Of a stretch of 26,459 bases of DNA, positions 24,320-26,459 are shown in pieces. The stretch comes from JAKEGK01 sp050116575 (GTDB taxonomy: Bacteria > Pseudomonadota > Gammaproteobacteria > SZUA-152): NCBI GenBank assembly GCA_050116575.1, contig JASFOJ010000055.1, positions 1 through 26,459 on the forward strand. Reading direction: 5' to 3'. A program made the position numbers and the translations under genes. Positions within the stretch are counted from its first letter, which is position 1; the number at the start of each line of letters is the position of its first letter. A model generated the notes under the pieces. The model had not been told where the DNA came from. It saw nothing but the letters and a program-made list of their open reading frames with translations, and searched no databases.

Positions 24320-24904
24320 CTATTGCAGATCAAAGACAAACAAATCATCGAACACAATGGTGTTGGGAAAGTCGGCAAGGCTAACTCCACCGGAGACTCT
24401 AACTTTTCCTTCCGCTTTGCGAAATTTTCTTGTGCCGCCAACAACAGTATTTTCCGACGGGAAACTGCCCAATATATGCGTGAAGTTCTCATTGGCCGGT
24501 GGTGAGCCCATCGGCACTGGGTTCAATTCGTCGCTATCCAACGCCGATCGCACCACAACACGGTTTTCCGATATGATTGTGCCGCGGCCCTGGAAGGCGA
24601 AAATATAATACGTTGTTACCGTTCCTTCGCCCACTGCGGGAAGTGACCCGGGATTGGTGATGCAGTCAAATCCCGTTCCAATGCGTATACCCGTTTGCGG
24701 CATTACCATGGGAACCTTGTAACAAGTTATGCCCGCTGGTACAACGTCGCGCCCGATGTGTGCGGGCAACGTAACCTGTTCGCCCACACCTTTCCATTGG
24801 ACAATCTGTGTAAAACCTAATCCACCAGCGATACTAGACTGGAAGGGTAAAAAAATCATAATGGAAACACTGACGGTCTTTAAACACAATTTGAATAAAT
24901 TCAT
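24320..24904 (-). CDS. Secreted protein with GGT-F motif
   Basis: A 194-residue exported protein with a signal peptide (residues 1-26, ending SSIA). The mature part is beta-rich with two cysteines (61 and 81). Near the C-terminus, VVGGTRKFRKAEGKVRVSGG (154-173) recalls the GGTG-F-A-G motif of allene oxide cyclase-like barrels, as in the protein at 13184-13792, though overall similarity is low. The ATG at 24904 has AAGGA 8 bases upstream and is preferred to an ATG three codons earlier. It is upstream of the clan CD protease (73 bases), so the two may be co-transcribed, and it could be a substrate or companion of that protease; this is inference. Confidence 0.72.
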   Translation of the reverse strand: MNLFKLCLKTVSVSIMIFLPFQSSIAGGLGFTQIVQWKGVGEQVTLPAHIGRDVVPAGITCYKVPMVMPQTGIRIGTGFDCITNPGSLPAVGEGTVTTYYIFAFQGRGTIISENRVVVRSALDSDELNPVPMGSPPANENFTHILGSFPSENTVVGGTRKFRKAEGKVRVSGGVSLADFPNTIVFDDLFVFDLQ

Positions 24905-25492
24905 AGCAGGCATCCTTATGTATGATTAGGTGTATAACAATAACTGAAATCTTGCTGTAGTAACCATAACCATGCATTGACCTCAGTCAGGTTGGCTTGT
25001 CTTGGGTGTTATGTGACACTATGCGATAGAAGTGCTGGTCGGACGCTTGTGAGTTGATTGAGTGACGAATTAACGTTGGATATGTTATCAATGCTGATGG
25101 CCGCCGCCGATACGAAATGCGAAAACAAATGTTCAATATGTTGTCGATTGAATTGAATGGCAGCTCTTTGAGTAATAGTTATGCGCGCTGTTAAAAAGTT
25201 ATGGTTGTATTTAATGCAGGCGCGTATAAATCTATAGGTAAAAATACTACCAAATACAAAGGTGAGGTCCGTCGGTGGGTGTGCTTATATGGTCTGATTA
25301 GCCTTGCTTGTGGCTTGTCAGTGCTGCGATGATTGCAATTGCAGGAATGTGGTCTATCGTTAATCGACCTATGTTAAATGATGTAGATCGCTACCTGTGG
25401 TGTAACTTGTAGAAACACCACAGGTTGCCGGAGTGTGTTTTTTATACAGGTTAAATGTGAATTTGTAGTGACTGCTTATTTTGAAGAGGAGC
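24905..25492. other. Intergenic region of ~590 bp
   Basis: Lies between two minus-strand genes. It should contain the promoter of the secreted protein/protease pair, but I found no strong consensus. A stem-loop at 25393-25425 follows the cytochrome b561 gene. No open frame or RNA gene recognised. Confidence 0.55.
25393..25425 (-). terminator. Stem-loop after the cytochrome b561 fusion gene
   Basis: ACCTGTGGTG and CACCACAGGT form a perfect 10-base stem around a 13-base loop, 68 bases beyond the stop. No T-run follows on either strand, so the terminator call is tentative. Confidence 0.5.
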
Positions 25493-26459
25493 TTACTTAT
25501 TATCCTTCTTGTCCTCCGCGTCAAGGTCGGGCAGTCTCATGTCAGAATCCTCAAAGGTACCTTCTTTGGCGTCAAGATGGCAGGCGGTACAATTGTTTTT
25601 ATTCCTGACCTTTTTGCTCTTCCAATAGACATCGTCGATATCTTCGTGCTTGTGTTTCCAGTATTTGGTTTCGGTGACACGTAACGGCGTGCTGTCGGGT
25701 GGTTCAAAGATCAATACTTTATGGGCGGGTTCGGAAAGTTTGCTTTCGGCCGCATACTTGAGGTGAAATTCCAGTAACTTATTGTAGGTGTCACCTTCGA
25801 GATACAGATCTTCACCAAAGTGTTTGTGTTGCTGCTCAAATATGGCTTTCCAGGACCGGCGAGGCAGTAGTGTGGGATGAAACGCGAAGTGGCAGTCGCC
25901 GCATTCTTCACGCCATAATTCGCTGTCTGGCAGGTCAGGTCCCTTGTAGGGCATATAAAGATTGTCGGCGGTTTCGGTGAGATAGCCCCGAAAATAGAGC
26001 CCCGCCGAAACGGAAACCACAGTGACTATGATCAAGCCAATAAAATGGTGACCATGCACGCTGACAATACCCGCCGTGACATCTTTGCGGCCGGTGATCA
26101 TGGCCCAGATGAGATTGTCCTTATGGATCAGGCTTTCAATGATGACGCCGGCAAGGTGAATGCCGGTAACTACCAGGATTGTCCACGCCAGGATTTCATG
26201 GGCCTCCCGCGCATACATTCCGACTTCGAAACTGATGACGCCGGCAAACAGCCCGTGACCTTCCTCGCCGCCTAACGTTAAAACGCCGGCAATACTCACC
26301 AACAGGCCAAGAAACAACATTAAAAAGATAGCCCAACCACCGGCTGGGTTGTGCCCGATATGACGGGCGGCGCTGCCGGTTAGTAGCGCTTTCAAGTATT
26401 CAGACACGGATGACCAGTCGTAGGCGAAGGTATGAAACCTGGCGTAGTGGGTGCCGATG
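25493..26459 (-). CDS. Cytochrome b561 / dihaem cytochrome c fusion (5' end outside window)
   Basis: Membrane-bound haem protein for electron transfer between quinones and periplasmic carriers. The frame remains open to the window end (residues THYARFHTFAYDWSS precede a GTG at 26407), so the true start, with the first helices of the b-type domain, lies to the right. Visible parts are cytochrome b561 helices with GHNPAGGWAI, the pair REAHEILAW and VTGIHLAGV, and VHGHHFIGLI, which supply haem-binding histidines. They are followed by a periplasmic dihaem domain of the DHC type with CGDCH (HPTLLPRRSW after it, then HFGEDL) and CTACH. The protein ends in a charged tail (DLDAEDKKDNK). Known relatives of the DHC family pair with the oxygen-binding cytochrome SHP. 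Confidence 0.92.
   Translation of the reverse strand, partial: IGTHYARFHTFAYDWSSVSEYLKALLTGSAARHIGHNPAGGWAIFLMLFLGLLVSIAGVLTLGGEEGHGLFAGVISFEVGMYAREAHEILAWTILVVTGIHLAGVIIESLIHKDNLIWAMITGRKDVTAGIVSVHGHHFIGLIIVTVVSVSAGLYFRGYLTETADNLYMPYKGPDLPDSELWREECGDCHFAFHPTLLPRRSWKAIFEQQHKHFGEDLYLEGDTYNKLLEFHLKYAAESKLSEPAHKVLIFEPPDSTPLRVTETKYWKHKHEDIDDVYWKSKKVRNKNNCTACHLDAKEGTFEDSDMRLPDLDAEDKKDNK

Overview
The window looks like a piece of a gammaproteobacterial chromosome from an environmental, respiring, biofilm-forming lineage. The pointers are a HemG-type protoporphyrinogen oxidase, several c-type cytochromes, a PEP-CTERM surface protein, a GGDEF/EAL signalling protein, clear Shine-Dalgarno (SD) sites and intermediate GC content. 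The species cannot be named from the sequence. I saw no tRNA, rRNA, insertion sequence, CRISPR array or phage module.

Layout. 1-1112: 3' end of a large repetitive surface protein of beta-helix type (+). 1594-4076: a SulP anion transporter and a rhomboid protease (+). 4353-5738: an unusual envelope protein with a charged/proline-rich linker and a barrel-like C-terminus (+), convergent with hemG (5770-6321, -). 6592-10242 (-): a tightly coupled two-gene unit, a 963-residue protein of unknown family followed after 3 bases by a YopT/AvrPphB-like (C58) cysteine protease. This is the most novel part of the window. 10906-11800 (+): a monohaem cytochrome c paired with a four-helix membrane protein rich in histidines, behind a 16-base perfect palindrome. 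11962-12567 (+): a histidine phosphatase. 12645-13792 (-): a small CC-motif protein and a secreted protein with a GGTG-F motif. 14222-15619 (+): a dihaem peroxidase of the MauG/CcpA type. 15752-18921 (-): an alpha/beta hydrolase and a membrane GGDEF-EAL protein. 19267-21126 (+): a DUF4382-type lipoprotein, convergent with a PEP-CTERM protein (21226-21798, -) that has a sigma-54-like promoter. 22246-24904 (-): a small secreted protein and a caspase/legumain-like protease carrying two CARDB-like domains. 25493-26459 (-): a cytochrome b561 fused to a dihaem cytochrome c domain, cut by the window end.

How the genes fit together. Most of the region encodes envelope and exported functions: surface adhesin-like or matrix proteins, two secreted GGT-motif proteins, a secreted clan CD protease, intramembrane proteolysis and periplasmic electron transfer. 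A c-di-GMP protein and an extracellular-matrix (PEP-CTERM) protein sit close together, which suits a surface-attached lifestyle, but the window itself does not prove a regulatory link. The C58 protease has its predicted Cys/His/Asp triad. Neither it nor its partner has a signal peptide, so how they would leave the cell, or whether they do, is open.
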